A stretch of DNA of 15,376 bases from UBA927 sp964367095. GTDB taxonomy: Bacteria; Patescibacteriota; Microgenomatia; UBA10105; UBA927. Position numbers and translations under genes: made by a program. The stretch covers positions 1 through 15,376 of the forward strand of contig CAYIXE010000021.1 in assembly GCA_964367095.1 (NCBI GenBank). The letters run 5' to 3'. The notes below the pieces were generated by a model. It was not told the DNA's origin. It made no database searches and worked only from the letters and a program-made list of their open reading frames with translations. This document shows, piece after piece, positions 4,944-11,791 of the stretch. Position 1 is the first letter of the stretch; each line of letters begins with the position of its first letter.

Positions 4944-5015
4944 CGTCCCCGGACAGAGTCGAACTGTCATCACAGCCTTCGCAGGGCCGCATTCTATCCA
5001 TTGAACTACGGAGAC
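4944..5015 (-). tRNA. tRNA-Arg(GCG)
   Basis: 72 nt. Acceptor GTCTCCG pairs with CGGGGAC, discriminator G; anticodon stem CGGCC/GGCTG around loop CTGCGAA gives anticodon GCG. The T arm is GACAG TTCGACT CTGTC. Most bacteria read CGU/CGC with an ACG anticodon edited to inosine, so an unmodified GCG is notable. CCA is not encoded. It lies 16 nt upstream of tRNA-Ser(CGA) on the same strand. Confidence 0.9.
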
Positions 5016-5017
5016 AA

Positions 5018-5059
5018 CCCTTCGAATTCTCTCAGGGTTGTCCTGAGCCTGTCGAAGGA
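5018..5059. repeat. Pair of inverted TCGA..CTCAG palindromic repeats
   Basis: CCCTTCGAATTCTCTCAGGG (5018-5037) on the + strand faces TCCTTCGACAGGCTCAGGA (5041-5059) on the minus strand. Together they can form one long hairpin: CCTTCGA (5019-5025) with TCGAAGG (5052-5058) and CTCAGG (5031-5036) with CCTGAG (5042-5047). The pair lies between tRNA-Arg(GCG) and the end of the membrane protein gene. Confidence 0.7.
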
Positions 5060-5094
5060 CCCACGTGTATTTTACTACGGATTACACCATGAAG

Positions 5095-5610
5095 CTAGGC
5101 TTGGGGCTTCTCAAGGGGAATTTTTTCCGTGATCCAATTTGCAGCATTATCCACCCAACTTTTCACCGGTTCCTCACGATAGGGAATATAATCAGCAACA
5201 ATTCCTTTCACTTTCGCCTTCGGCTCACTTCCCAAGAGAATAATCATTCGTGGACCCATCATGGGGCGCAACACCATCATCACCTGTCCCCACTGCTCTT
5301 CAAACCAAAAATCAGCAAATTCTTCCCAACGATTATAATGCCCCGCGCTCTCTATCCCCATACTCGTTAATCGATGCTTTATATCCTCAGGAGGGACCGT
5401 TGCCAAAACATAAACCAAAAATAATATCGAAATTGCCGCAGCCATCAGCGCAAATTCTCTGGCAAATACAAAAATGACGCAAAACAAAAACACAATTGCC
5501 ACGATATTGGTAAAGTATTCCTTATCTCGTTTCTTAAAGAGTCGCGACGGAGATGTCCATACCAACAACTCCTCTTCATTACGTTCTTTCTTTTGCCCTT
5601 CTTTATCCAT
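5095..5610 (-). CDS. Small two-helix membrane protein of unknown function
   Basis: 171 residues. A charged N-terminus (about 30 residues) is followed by two adjacent hydrophobic helices, roughly 33-50 (FTNIVAIVFLFCVIFVFA) and 53-70 (FALMAAAISILFLVYVLA), then a soluble domain of about 100 residues with HYNRWEEFADFWFEE and MIILLGSEPKAKVKGIVADYI. The layout, a short helical hairpin plus a compact beta-rich domain, resembles membrane proteins that recur in Patescibacteria genomes; I cannot name a family with confidence. No catalytic motif is visible. A TATACT box ends 6 nt before the ATG at 5610, so the gene has its own promoter rather than relying on DUF2130 readthrough. Confidence 0.78.
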   Translation of the reverse strand: MDKEGQKKERNEEELLVWTSPSRLFKKRDKEYFTNIVAIVFLFCVIFVFAREFALMAAAISILFLVYVLATVPPEDIKHRLTSMGIESAGHYNRWEEFADFWFEEQWGQVMMVLRPMMGPRMIILLGSEPKAKVKGIVADYIPYREEPVKSWVDNAANWITEKIPLEKPQA

Positions 5611-5616
5611 ATACCT

Positions 5617-5622
5617 AGTATA
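5617..5622 (-). promoter_or_regulatory. -10 box (TATACT) of the two-helix membrane protein gene
   Basis: Minus-strand TATACT, then AGGTAT, then the ATG at 5610. Predicted leaderless; the AGG lies too close to the start to act as a normal ribosome site. The box sits in the 24-bp gap after the DUF2130 gene. Confidence 0.55.
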
Positions 5623-5634
5623 GACTACTTTACA

Positions 5635-6777
5635 TTATTCTTCTATCGTACCATCCGTCAACTCAAGGGTTTTTAAGTCCGGAAGCGATCGTACCACTCC
5701 CTGAAGATCTCCATACATCCCATGGGTATTATCGATAACCCTGCGAAGTTGTTTTTCTTGCCGCGCCCACTTGGTCTGAAACCACCGTTTCTCACGCTCC
5801 ACTTCTTCCTGCATACTCCCAAACGCTTCACCAATTGCCTCGATTCTTTGCTTAAACTCAATGCTGGTAATGTACGTGTACAAATCTTCCATCTTTTCAC
5901 TTTTTCCGGTGTTTGCTAACTTTTCAAAATTGACACTCACGAGATTATAACGAAGTGCAAGAGCTAAAGGCATCGCCATGGTTCGAACGACCACCCACAC
6001 GCCATCAGTGTATTGAAATGTCGTAAGTTTGTCAGGCGGATCCGTGACGACGAGTACTGCGATGTGTGCCTTGGCCTGCCGCTGATCTTCTTTAAGCTTT
6101 CCAATCCACTGATTGCTCCACTGTGCATTTTTTGATTCCCAAAGTATCGTGCCGCAATCATGTCCGCGCTTATCGACCACTCTTTGGAGAATATCAGCCC
6201 CCCGCTGTCCCTTTTTCACTTCTTCAATAATATCAGCGGGGAACTCACGTTTGAGACTTTCCTCAAGCTCTAATTCAAGCGACTCGCCCTGTGCTTGTTG
6301 GGAGCCTCTCTGCATCTGCGCCTTGAGCTCTTCAACTTGCTTTAACGCGTCCTGCAAATTTTTCGCACTCTCTCTATCTTTCAGCTCATGCTCTTCAAGA
6401 GTTTTTTTCCGGCTATCTGCTCTGATTTTTTCTTCTTCATCCGCCATCTTCTTTTTCATCTCCAGCTCTCGCTCTTCATCGCGACGCCGCAGCTTTCGTA
6501 AATCTTCCGTAAGTTCTTCTAGCTGCTTTAACAATCGTTTGTTTCTCTCTTTTTCTTCTAGGGAATCCTGTCTTAATTGTTTGGTCGCTTCTTCCTGTTC
6601 AAGTCGAATTTTTTCGGCTACCTTTTTCTCTGTCTCTTCCTTCAGTATTTTTAATTCGATCTCATGCTTATTTTTTTCTCTCCCGACTATCTCCTCCTGC
6701 ATTTGATGACGAAATGCTTCGCTTGGCTCAAAGCTCTCGCCACATTTCGGACAACGGATAGTATTATTATCTGACAT
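5635..6777 (-). CDS. DUF2130 protein: zinc ribbon, long coiled coil and nuclease-like domain
   Basis: 380 residues in three parts. The N-terminus has a CPKC knuckle (9-12) of a degenerate zinc ribbon. Residues about 28-175 are rich in Glu, Lys and Arg with heptad spacing, a long coiled coil. The C-terminal domain has GAD (193-195) and ESK (214-216, in ILWESKNAQW), which match the D and ExK positions of PD-(D/E)XK nuclease folds, followed by a conserved region with VVVRTMAMPLALALR. DUF2130 proteins are predicted nuclease-like proteins of unknown role; activity here is inference. The closest -10-like box, TATAAC at 6795-6800, is 17 nt from the ATG, leaving a leader of about 10 nt without a Shine-Dalgarno. 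Confidence 0.85.
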   Translation of the reverse strand: MSDNNTIRCPKCGESFEPSEAFRHQMQEEIVGREKNKHEIELKILKEETEKKVAEKIRLEQEEATKQLRQDSLEEKERNKRLLKQLEELTEDLRKLRRRDEERELEMKKKMADEEEKIRADSRKKTLEEHELKDRESAKNLQDALKQVEELKAQMQRGSQQAQGESLELELEESLKREFPADIIEEVKKGQRGADILQRVVDKRGHDCGTILWESKNAQWSNQWIGKLKEDQRQAKAHIAVLVVTDPPDKLTTFQYTDGVWVVVRTMAMPLALALRYNLVSVNFEKLANTGKSEKMEDLYTYITSIEFKQRIEAIGEAFGSMQEEVEREKRWFQTKWARQEKQLRRVIDNTHGMYGDLQGVVRSLPDLKTLELTDGTIEE

Positions 6778-6851
6778 AAAAGATCGTTACGTTGGTTATA
6801 CCTTTATTTGAAGTTTTATACAACTATAACGATGAACTGCTCAAGCAGAAG

Positions 6852-7094
6852 CTAAGAACCAAGATGTAATTTCATGCTAATGCCACCAGAGTTTGCTATC
6901 TTTTTCAATTTTTTTGGCGTCATCCGCGCAACTTCTTCACGCGTTAAACCAGCAAATGTCATGTCTACATCTTCTTGAAAGGTTAACGGGCGATCACCAA
7001 TTATAAAGTGAACAAGACTTCTTCCTCTATTAATCGATGTAAAACCCTGCTGCGTACCTCTTTCATCGACAACTTCATTTCTTTTTATTGCCAT
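6852..7094 (-). CDS. Small hypothetical protein
   Basis: 80 residues starting MAIKRNEVVDERGT. I recognise no family. It has a central predicted beta part (SLVHFIIGDRPLTF) and a charged, helical C-terminal part (LTREEVARMTPKKLKKIANSG). An ATG 15 nt upstream in frame is possible, but GGAGGG ends 3 nt before this ATG, the best ribosome site in the window, so 7094 is chosen. The gene follows 7122-7352 by 27 nt on the same strand and is probably co-transcribed with it. Confidence 0.6.
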   Translation of the reverse strand: MAIKRNEVVDERGTQQGFTSINRGRSLVHFIIGDRPLTFQEDVDMTFAGLTREEVARMTPKKLKKIANSGGISMKLHLGS

Positions 7095-7097
7095 ATG

Positions 7098-7103
7098 CCC
7101 TCC
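7098..7103 (-). promoter_or_regulatory. Strong Shine-Dalgarno (GGAGGG) that sets the start of 6852-7094
   Basis: Minus-strand GGAGGG, then CAT, then ATG. It favours the second in-frame ATG (7094) over the first (7109). The spacing is short, but no comparable site precedes the upstream ATG. Confidence 0.5.
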
Positions 7104-7121
7104 ATGCACCGCGGGCCAAAT

Positions 7122-7352
7122 CTAGTGCCTTGATCGACGTCTTTTTTGGCTAAATGGAATTTCTTTAAATAATTTTACCAACTCGTTCTCTTTTACGTAT
7201 TGTAGAGTTCCATCATCTCTCACACCAACAATTACTTGTGGATCTACTCCATCACGAATCGCTCGTTGAGCTTCCACGCGTTCTGGAGGCAATGGATATA
7301 ATCGTAACGCACTCCGACGCCTTACATGCTCTATATCTCCTTTTATCCTCAT
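7122..7352 (-). CDS. Small basic hypothetical protein
   Basis: 76 residues, rich in Arg and Lys, starting MRIKGDIEHVRRRSALRLYP and ending in a basic QKRRRSRH tail. The middle reads like a short beta-strand domain (QVIVGVRDDGTLQYVKENELVKLF). I recognise no family. A TATACT box at 7363-7368 lies 10 nt upstream of the ATG, so this is the first gene of a two-gene unit with 6852-7094. It is divergent from hflX, with one of the covarying palindromes between them. Confidence 0.6.
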   Translation of the reverse strand: MRIKGDIEHVRRRSALRLYPLPPERVEAQRAIRDGVDPQVIVGVRDDGTLQYVKENELVKLFKEIPFSQKRRRSRH

Positions 7353-7362
7353 CGTAGCCTAG

Positions 7363-7368
7363 AGTATA
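7363..7368 (-). promoter_or_regulatory. -10 box (TATACT) of the two small hypothetical genes
   Basis: Minus-strand TATACT with 10 nt to the ATG at 7352; the transcript would have a leader of only a few nucleotides. Confidence 0.5.
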
Positions 7369-7420
7369 CTCCATGCTTATCAAAATACGCAACATATACT
7401 CCTCGTCTCCCATATTTCAC

Positions 7421-7470
7421 ACTACAACTTTTCTGTGCTATAGCGTAAAAAAGTTGTAGTAGGCATTCAG
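7421..7470. repeat. Palindromic element upstream of hflX, copy 1
   Basis: 7421-7460 is a 40-bp palindrome centred on GCTATAGC: 17 of 20 positions of each half are complementary, and two of the three exceptions are G-T pairs in RNA. It is followed by AGGCATTCAG. A related element lies at 8681-8730. Here it sits between two divergent promoters, so it is not a terminator of either flanking gene. Confidence 0.8.
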
Positions 7471-7506
7471 AGTACGTTATCGCTGTACGTACCGCCTTGT
7501 TTATCT

Positions 7507-7515
7507 TGCTATAAT
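7507..7515 (+). promoter_or_regulatory. Extended -10 promoter (TGCTATAAT) of hflX
   Basis: TGC plus a perfect TATAAT ending 7 nt before the GTG at 7523. Predicted leaderless start on a GTG codon. Confidence 0.6.
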
Positions 7516-7522
7516 ACTCTCA

Positions 7523-8647
7523 GTGCAAAATCTCTCCCGACCACGAAACATTCTTTTTGTCTACCTATCCTTGCCTCGCGTCAATCGAGAAATCATGGAG
7601 CACGACGTCACAGAACTCTGGCAACTGGTAAAGACTTTAGGAAACGCCCAAGTCATCGACCTCATTGAGCAAAAAGGAAAGGAATTTGACGCGACCTACA
7701 TCGGTCCAGGAAAAGCCGAAGAAATCGGCGAATACCTCAAAGAGCATGAGATAGACATCATAATTCTCAATGGTCAATTGAAGCCAAACCAAAAATTTAA
7801 TCTCCTGCAAATGTACTGGCAGATACGGCCAAACATCCAAATTTGGGACAGAATTGACCTTATCCTCTCTATCTTTTCTCGTCACGCCAAAACCCAAGAA
7901 GCGAAACTGCAAATTGAATTAGCCAAAATGGAGAGCATGGGGCCTCGCATATTTGGTATGGGGATGATTCTCTCTCGCCAAGGCGGCGGCATAGGGACAC
8001 GAGGAATAGGTGAGACGAATACGGAACTTATGAAGCGGCATTGGAAACAGGCGATCAAAAAAGTGTACGATACACTTGAAAAATCCGTGGCGTCACGTGA
8101 GCGTCAAATGGATCATAGAAAAAATTTGGGACTTCAGACCATCTCTATCGTTGGGTATACCAACGCCGGCAAGACGTCACTGTTTAATATTTTGACGCAT
8201 AAAAAACATGTGGTAGAAAATGCGTTGTTTGCCACGCTCGATAGTACAGTCGGAGAAATTTATATGCAAAGTTTACAGAAAAAAGTGCTCATCTCAGATA
8301 CCATCGGCTTTATCGCCAACCTGCCGCCCTCCCTTATAGAAGCTTTCAAATCAACTCTGATGGAATCCGTGCATGCAGACATCATCCTTCATGTCATCGA
8401 TGCATCAGACCCCCTGATGATGGAAAAAGTGAGGGTAGTAGATGAAATACTTGAGCAACTAACGATTACAAAAGAAAAAGTCGTACTCGTGTTTAACAAA
8501 ACAGATTTAGACACTAATGCGAATACCAAAAAACTCGCCCGCCTTGCCATGGACGTGCCACATGTCTATATCTCTACTAAAACGAAAGATGGAATTGAAA
8601 AACTCACATCCGAATTGCTTCCAAAAATGATTAAGAAGAATTTATAG
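7523..8647 (+). CDS. hflX: HflX GTPase (ribosome-associated)
   Basis: 374 residues with the HflX layout: an N-terminal nucleotide-binding-like domain (YIGPGKAEEI at 59-68, IIILNGQLKPNQ), the RIDLILSIF linker, the glycine-rich GGGIGTRGIGETNTE segment (154-168), then the G domain. In the G domain, G1 is GYTNAGKTS (211-219), the switch region FATLDST (236-242), G3 DTIGF (259-263) and G4 NKTD (325-328). HflX binds the large ribosomal subunit and splits stalled or hibernating ribosomes, for example after heat stress. The chain is shorter than many HflX proteins (about 410-430) and has little C-terminal domain. The GTG start at 7523 is fixed by an extended -10 box. Two related palindromes flank the gene. 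Confidence 0.94.
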   Translation: MQNLSRPRNILFVYLSLPRVNREIMEHDVTELWQLVKTLGNAQVIDLIEQKGKEFDATYIGPGKAEEIGEYLKEHEIDIIILNGQLKPNQKFNLLQMYWQIRPNIQIWDRIDLILSIFSRHAKTQEAKLQIELAKMESMGPRIFGMGMILSRQGGGIGTRGIGETNTELMKRHWKQAIKKVYDTLEKSVASRERQMDHRKNLGLQTISIVGYTNAGKTSLFNILTHKKHVVENALFATLDSTVGEIYMQSLQKKVLISDTIGFIANLPPSLIEAFKSTLMESVHADIILHVIDASDPLMMEKVRVVDEILEQLTITKEKVVLVFNKTDLDTNANTKKLARLAMDVPHVYISTKTKDGIEKLTSELLPKMIKKNL

Positions 8648-8680
8648 TCGGACAAATCAAACAAACCCACTATTTCATCC

Positions 8681-8730
8681 ACTACAAAATATATACGCTA
8701 TAGCGTATATATTTTGTAGCAAGGATTCAG
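8681..8730. repeat. Palindromic element downstream of hflX, copy 2
   Basis: 8682-8719 is a perfect 38-bp palindrome, again centred on GCTATAGC, followed by AAGGATTCAG. It shares its outer ACTACAA, its core and its 3' tail with 7421-7470, but the middle of the stem is a different sequence that is still fully paired. There is no T-run after it, so it is a poor intrinsic terminator. Confidence 0.85.
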
Positions 8731-9074
8731 TCAAAATTGGGTGAGTATAAATATAATATCTCGGTCATAGGATATCGACTTACTCTCCAACTTCAATAAC
8801 AAACTTTGTTATTTCTTCCTGGGATGCATCAGACCGATTGATTTAGTAAAAAGATGATTAAGACTCACCCACACGCCGAGGGTGTGTAACATAAGTCACT
8901 GCTCCGGATGCTGAATTTTGAAAAACTTTTAAGCTCGGGCGGGCAAAAAGGAAGGGGATTGGGGGTATTTCGCTTTGCGAAATGCGCCGCCAGTACAGTT
9001 GCGCTTGACCCACCCTCCCGTTCACGCACAATATCCACGCCGTGGGAAAAAGAGGAGACGACGGGGATGCTCCC
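8731..9074. other. Gene-free stretch between hflX and the defence-type island
   Basis: About 340 nt without a convincing gene. It contains a 9-bp inverted repeat AATAACAAA/TTTGTTATT (8795-8813), a hairpin ATTTCGC-TTT-GCGAAAT (8967-8983), and a CACAC..GTGTG inverted repeat near 8870-8888. The part from about 8930 to 9070 is more GC-rich than its surroundings, and open frames exist on both strands, but none has a start signal or recognisable protein pattern. No tRNA, tmRNA or RNase P signature was seen. It may hold a structured RNA or decayed DNA. Confidence 0.5.
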
Positions 9075-9623
9075 TTATATATTCCAATTTTCTTTTTCTG
9101 TTTTATATGACCATGCACGCATCCTAAGTTGAACATTGAGTACATTTCCTGTATTTGGAGTAGTTGAATTTTGATCCGTCGATATTCCCTGAGGTTGTGT
9201 AGCAGAAAGTGGTAATTGGAATGCTACAGGTTCAACAACAACTTCTCCCGTTGAAATAAACTTTTGATCCGTCTCATCCGTAAGGTAAAGTTTCGCTACA
9301 TGTTGACCAACTTGTTGTGGTGGATAGTTAATTGATATTTTTGATTTTGCTTCGGTCGGAAGTAATAATGGCTTAACATATGTTTCACTCAAAGAGCCTA
9401 TTTGCCATTTATGAATGTAGAGATTTGCCCTACCAACATTCAGTATTTCAATAGAAAAGCCACTAACTGCTGGCATAATACTCAATGCAACATAATCAGA
9501 TAACTCTTGCATGCGTTTATTAATCTGGGTTTGTCTCCAAGCAAAATAAATAAGTCCGCCAGCAGTTAATATCTGAAGTATAATTGACCAAAAATTAAAT
9601 ATTTCTTGTTTTATTTCCATCAT
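9075..9623 (-). CDS. Membrane-anchored protein of unknown function, last gene of the island
   Basis: 182 residues. One hydrophobic helix lies at about 10-28 (NFWSIILQILTAGGLIYFAWR) after a short acidic start, followed by QTQINKRMQELSDYVAL, then a beta-rich domain of about 110 residues (FSIEILNVGRANLYIHKW, KISINYPPQQVGQHVAKLYL) and a low-complexity tail with many Thr, Gln and Asn. The single N-terminal helix with a soluble domain behind it suggests an inner-membrane anchor. I recognise no family. It starts 3 nt after the stop of the SDH-type protease gene and so is almost certainly co-translated or co-transcribed with it; it may hold the protease at the membrane or be its substrate or regulator. 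Confidence 0.75.
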   Translation of the reverse strand: MMEIKQEIFNFWSIILQILTAGGLIYFAWRQTQINKRMQELSDYVALSIMPAVSGFSIEILNVGRANLYIHKWQIGSLSETYVKPLLLPTEAKSKISINYPPQQVGQHVAKLYLTDETDQKFISTGEVVVEPVAFQLPLSATQPQGISTDQNSTTPNTGNVLNVQLRMRAWSYKTEKENWNI

Positions 9624-9626
9624 ATT

Positions 9627-10658
9627 TTATTTCCATCCCTGTTCAACAACTCGCATCGTGACTTGTTCTTGCGGAACTTGAACGATGCCCTGTGGAGTCT
9701 GTTGCGGAATCATTACCTGTTGTCGTCTAAATTCCATTGTTAATTTATAAGTTTTTGGGAGTACTACACTTTCCACGAAAGCTACTTTGTATTCTTTTTT
9801 ATTTTGACTCGCATTTATTCCAATTTCATTTTCCGGATTCCAAACTACATTTTGCAATTCCATCTCGTTTGCATATTCAGAATAAAGTTTAGACATGAGG
9901 TCAGAAAGATTAGCGTCTGCATAAACAACAGATTTTACATTTAATTCTTCTTTGGCTTCCTTTCTGCCAATATAATAGGTGTGAGAGTATAATTTTTCTG
10001 TAAATGCCTCAACAATTTTTTCAATCTGCTCCTCTTTCATTGGTTCTTTATGACTCTTTAATAACCGCTTGGCGATCAAACGAATTAAATTGTGTGTGCG
10101 ATTAATATTACCAAGAGCAAGCGGATGAATGTGCGGGTTAGATTCCATAAACTTATTGAAAATCTTTGTCAGATCTTCGTCGCTTTTAATACCGAATTTA
10201 TTTTTTGCCAAATCAAAATATGCAATGACGTCCTCAACAGAAATAGGTATTTTATTTTGTGGATTTGTTGGGTCTGATGGGTTGAAAACATTTGCAGTCG
10301 AAGGGTCTATTGGCGAAATTTCTGAAAGATCACTCATCACTATCTCATCAGCTCCCAAAGCAATCATTGTGCCAGCACTGTGAGCTTTGTAAGGCACAAG
10401 AACAGAGAAAGTATCGCAATACTCTCGTATCATTGATACTAGTCGCCATGGAACCATAGTGTCTCCACCTGCGGTGTAAAGAAAAAGGTCAATTTTTGGA
10501 ACTTTTGTACCAATTTTGCGAAGTTGTTCACTAACTATGGGAATAATATCCATAGCAACACGGGCATTTACAGGCCCTTGTCTATCACTTGTAATATAGG
10601 TGATTACTTTTGATTCTCTTTTTTCCTCAATTTTCTTTATGAGTTCTGCCTTTGACAT
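9627..10658 (-). CDS. SDH-family Clp-fold serine protease
   Basis: 343 residues. The N-terminal half has the Clp/crotonase-like pattern of the serine dehydrogenase proteinase family: IDLFLYTAGGDT (56-67, oxyanion-hole glycines), VLVPYKAHSAGTMIALGADEIVM (87-108) with the probable catalytic serine at 94, and SEISPIDPS (112-120). The C-terminal half is helical with NIIRTHNLIRLIAKRLL-like segments and ends in a Gln/Val-rich tail (QQVMIPQQTPQGIVQVPQEQ, split here only for length). Members are usually membrane-linked serine peptidases. No transmembrane segment is seen in this protein, but the next gene encodes one. It follows the DUF262-HNH gene by 40 nt. That a protease sits in a modification-nuclease operon is seen in the sequence; a defence role is inferred. 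Confidence 0.83.
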   Translation of the reverse strand: MSKAELIKKIEEKRESKVITYITSDRQGPVNARVAMDIIPIVSEQLRKIGTKVPKIDLFLYTAGGDTMVPWRLVSMIREYCDTFSVLVPYKAHSAGTMIALGADEIVMSDLSEISPIDPSTANVFNPSDPTNPQNKIPISVEDVIAYFDLAKNKFGIKSDEDLTKIFNKFMESNPHIHPLALGNINRTHNLIRLIAKRLLKSHKEPMKEEQIEKIVEAFTEKLYSHTYYIGRKEAKEELNVKSVVYADANLSDLMSKLYSEYANEMELQNVVWNPENEIGINASQNKKEYKVAFVESVVLPKTYKLTMEFRRQQVMIPQQTPQGIVQVPQEQVTMRVVEQGWK

Positions 10659-10698
10659 AGTAGTAAGTTAGCATTTTTAGCCCTTAATATCAATGATT

Positions 10699-11790
10699 CT
10701 ATTTTCCAGATTTTCTTCGATTATCGTCCTTGCACAGCATCTGGCAATTATCCGCAGTCGTTTTTCCTCCCTCGTGCCAAGGTGTAATGTGATCGGCTTC
10801 CATTTCTTCAAATTTAAAAGTTTTTTTACACCAAACACATTTGCCTCTTTGTTTTTCGTAAACTTTTCTTTTTGTCTTATCTTCAAATTGACGGAGATTT
10901 AAATGCTTTTCCTCATCGGTCAAAATATATTCATAAATGCCTTTTAAACTCTGAACCTCATCATCATCGATAAGTTTTAATGTTCTGTCCTCAATCTCTT
11001 TGACATCGTAGGCAATATCTTTATATTTGTTATACAATCTGCCCCACTCAACCCCCTTCATCTCTTTGCGATATTTGGTAAAAGTTTTGCGCACCCAAGC
11101 ATCTACATCTTGAAAATACTGCCACAATTCTTCGGCGTCTTTCTTATACTGATACTTTGCCATATAGTCCTCAATCTTGCCGTCATTGATCCACGAAAGC
11201 GCGGTTTCCAAATACTCTTGCCGAATTGGTGAGCCATCTACCAGTGATCCGCCGTCATTTGCCAAAAGATAAGCCGCGCAGTTTGATTTACTGAATTTTA
11301 ATTTTGCATCTGATAGCCATGGTCCTGTATAAACCGCATTGCGCAATTCTTGGTCAGTCAATTTTTCGCCAGCAATATTGATAATCCTGAACCAATCCAG
11401 TCGTTCTTTGTCTGTACCCTCACAGAAGTAAATCATTAGTTCATAATCCAAAATTTGGTTTTGTTCTTCTTTTGTTAAATTATGGAAAAAGCGATCATTG
11501 AGAGAAAAATCTCCATTGACATATTGTCCGATGCTGATGGTACGCTGTTGACCGTCCAAAACCTCATAATTTCCTTGATCGGTCTTGACCCAATACATCA
11601 CATTAAGCGGAAAACTATTTTTGATTGTTTCAATCACAGCATCTCTCTGCTTACCGGTATAGACAAATTCGCGTTGATATTTGGGACGAATATCAAGTTT
11701 ACCGCCATAAGCAACCACACCTTCTTCGGCACTGTCTTTGTAGCTAACAATCACTTCGCGAATTGGTATTTTATGTAAATCAATCTTCAT
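10699..11790 (-). CDS. DUF262-HNH protein, probable NTP-dependent restriction nuclease
   Basis: 363 residues. The N-terminal DUF262 domain has PKYQREFVYTGKQRDAVIETI (36-56) and the DGQQR motif at 79-83, characteristic of the ParB/sulfiredoxin-like NTP-using domain shared with GmrS, SspE and BrxU-type proteins. The C-terminus carries an HNH nuclease: CVWC (318-321), DH (333-334), DNCQMLC (347-353) and a DDNRRKS end in which Asn-357 takes the last HNH position. The cysteine pairs would hold zinc. The gene begins 1 nt after the stop of the EcoRI-type methyltransferase, where a restriction enzyme would normally sit, so cleavage controlled by adenine methylation is the natural guess. It might instead target modified phage DNA, as GmrSD does. 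Confidence 0.85.
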   Translation of the reverse strand: MKIDLHKIPIREVIVSYKDSAEEGVVAYGGKLDIRPKYQREFVYTGKQRDAVIETIKNSFPLNVMYWVKTDQGNYEVLDGQQRTISIGQYVNGDFSLNDRFFHNLTKEEQNQILDYELMIYFCEGTDKERLDWFRIINIAGEKLTDQELRNAVYTGPWLSDAKLKFSKSNCAAYLLANDGGSLVDGSPIRQEYLETALSWINDGKIEDYMAKYQYKKDAEELWQYFQDVDAWVRKTFTKYRKEMKGVEWGRLYNKYKDIAYDVKEIEDRTLKLIDDDEVQSLKGIYEYILTDEEKHLNLRQFEDKTKRKVYEKQRGKCVWCKKTFKFEEMEADHITPWHEGGKTTADNCQMLCKDDNRRKSGK

Positions 11791-11791
11791 A

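Noticed and set aside
671..5059. The short repeats as a CRISPR array
   Set aside because: Copies are few, irregularly spaced, in both orientations and differ in their flanks; no cas gene is present.
6113..6706. A 197-codon + strand open frame rich in Ser and Phe
   Set aside because: It is the antisense of the Glu/Lys-rich coiled coil of the DUF2130 gene, a known cause of long spurious frames.
8681..8719. The palindrome after hflX as an intrinsic terminator
   Set aside because: The stem is AT-rich, no T-run follows, and its relative lies between divergent promoters where no terminator is needed.
8858..9145. Open frames on both strands in the stretch before the island
   Set aside because: No start signal and no family pattern, and they overlap the end of the better supported gene at 9075-9623.
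10677..10886. A 69-codon minus-strand frame overlapping the end of the DUF262-HNH gene
   Set aside because: It is out of frame with conserved HNH codons that must be translated in the other frame; no ribosome site.
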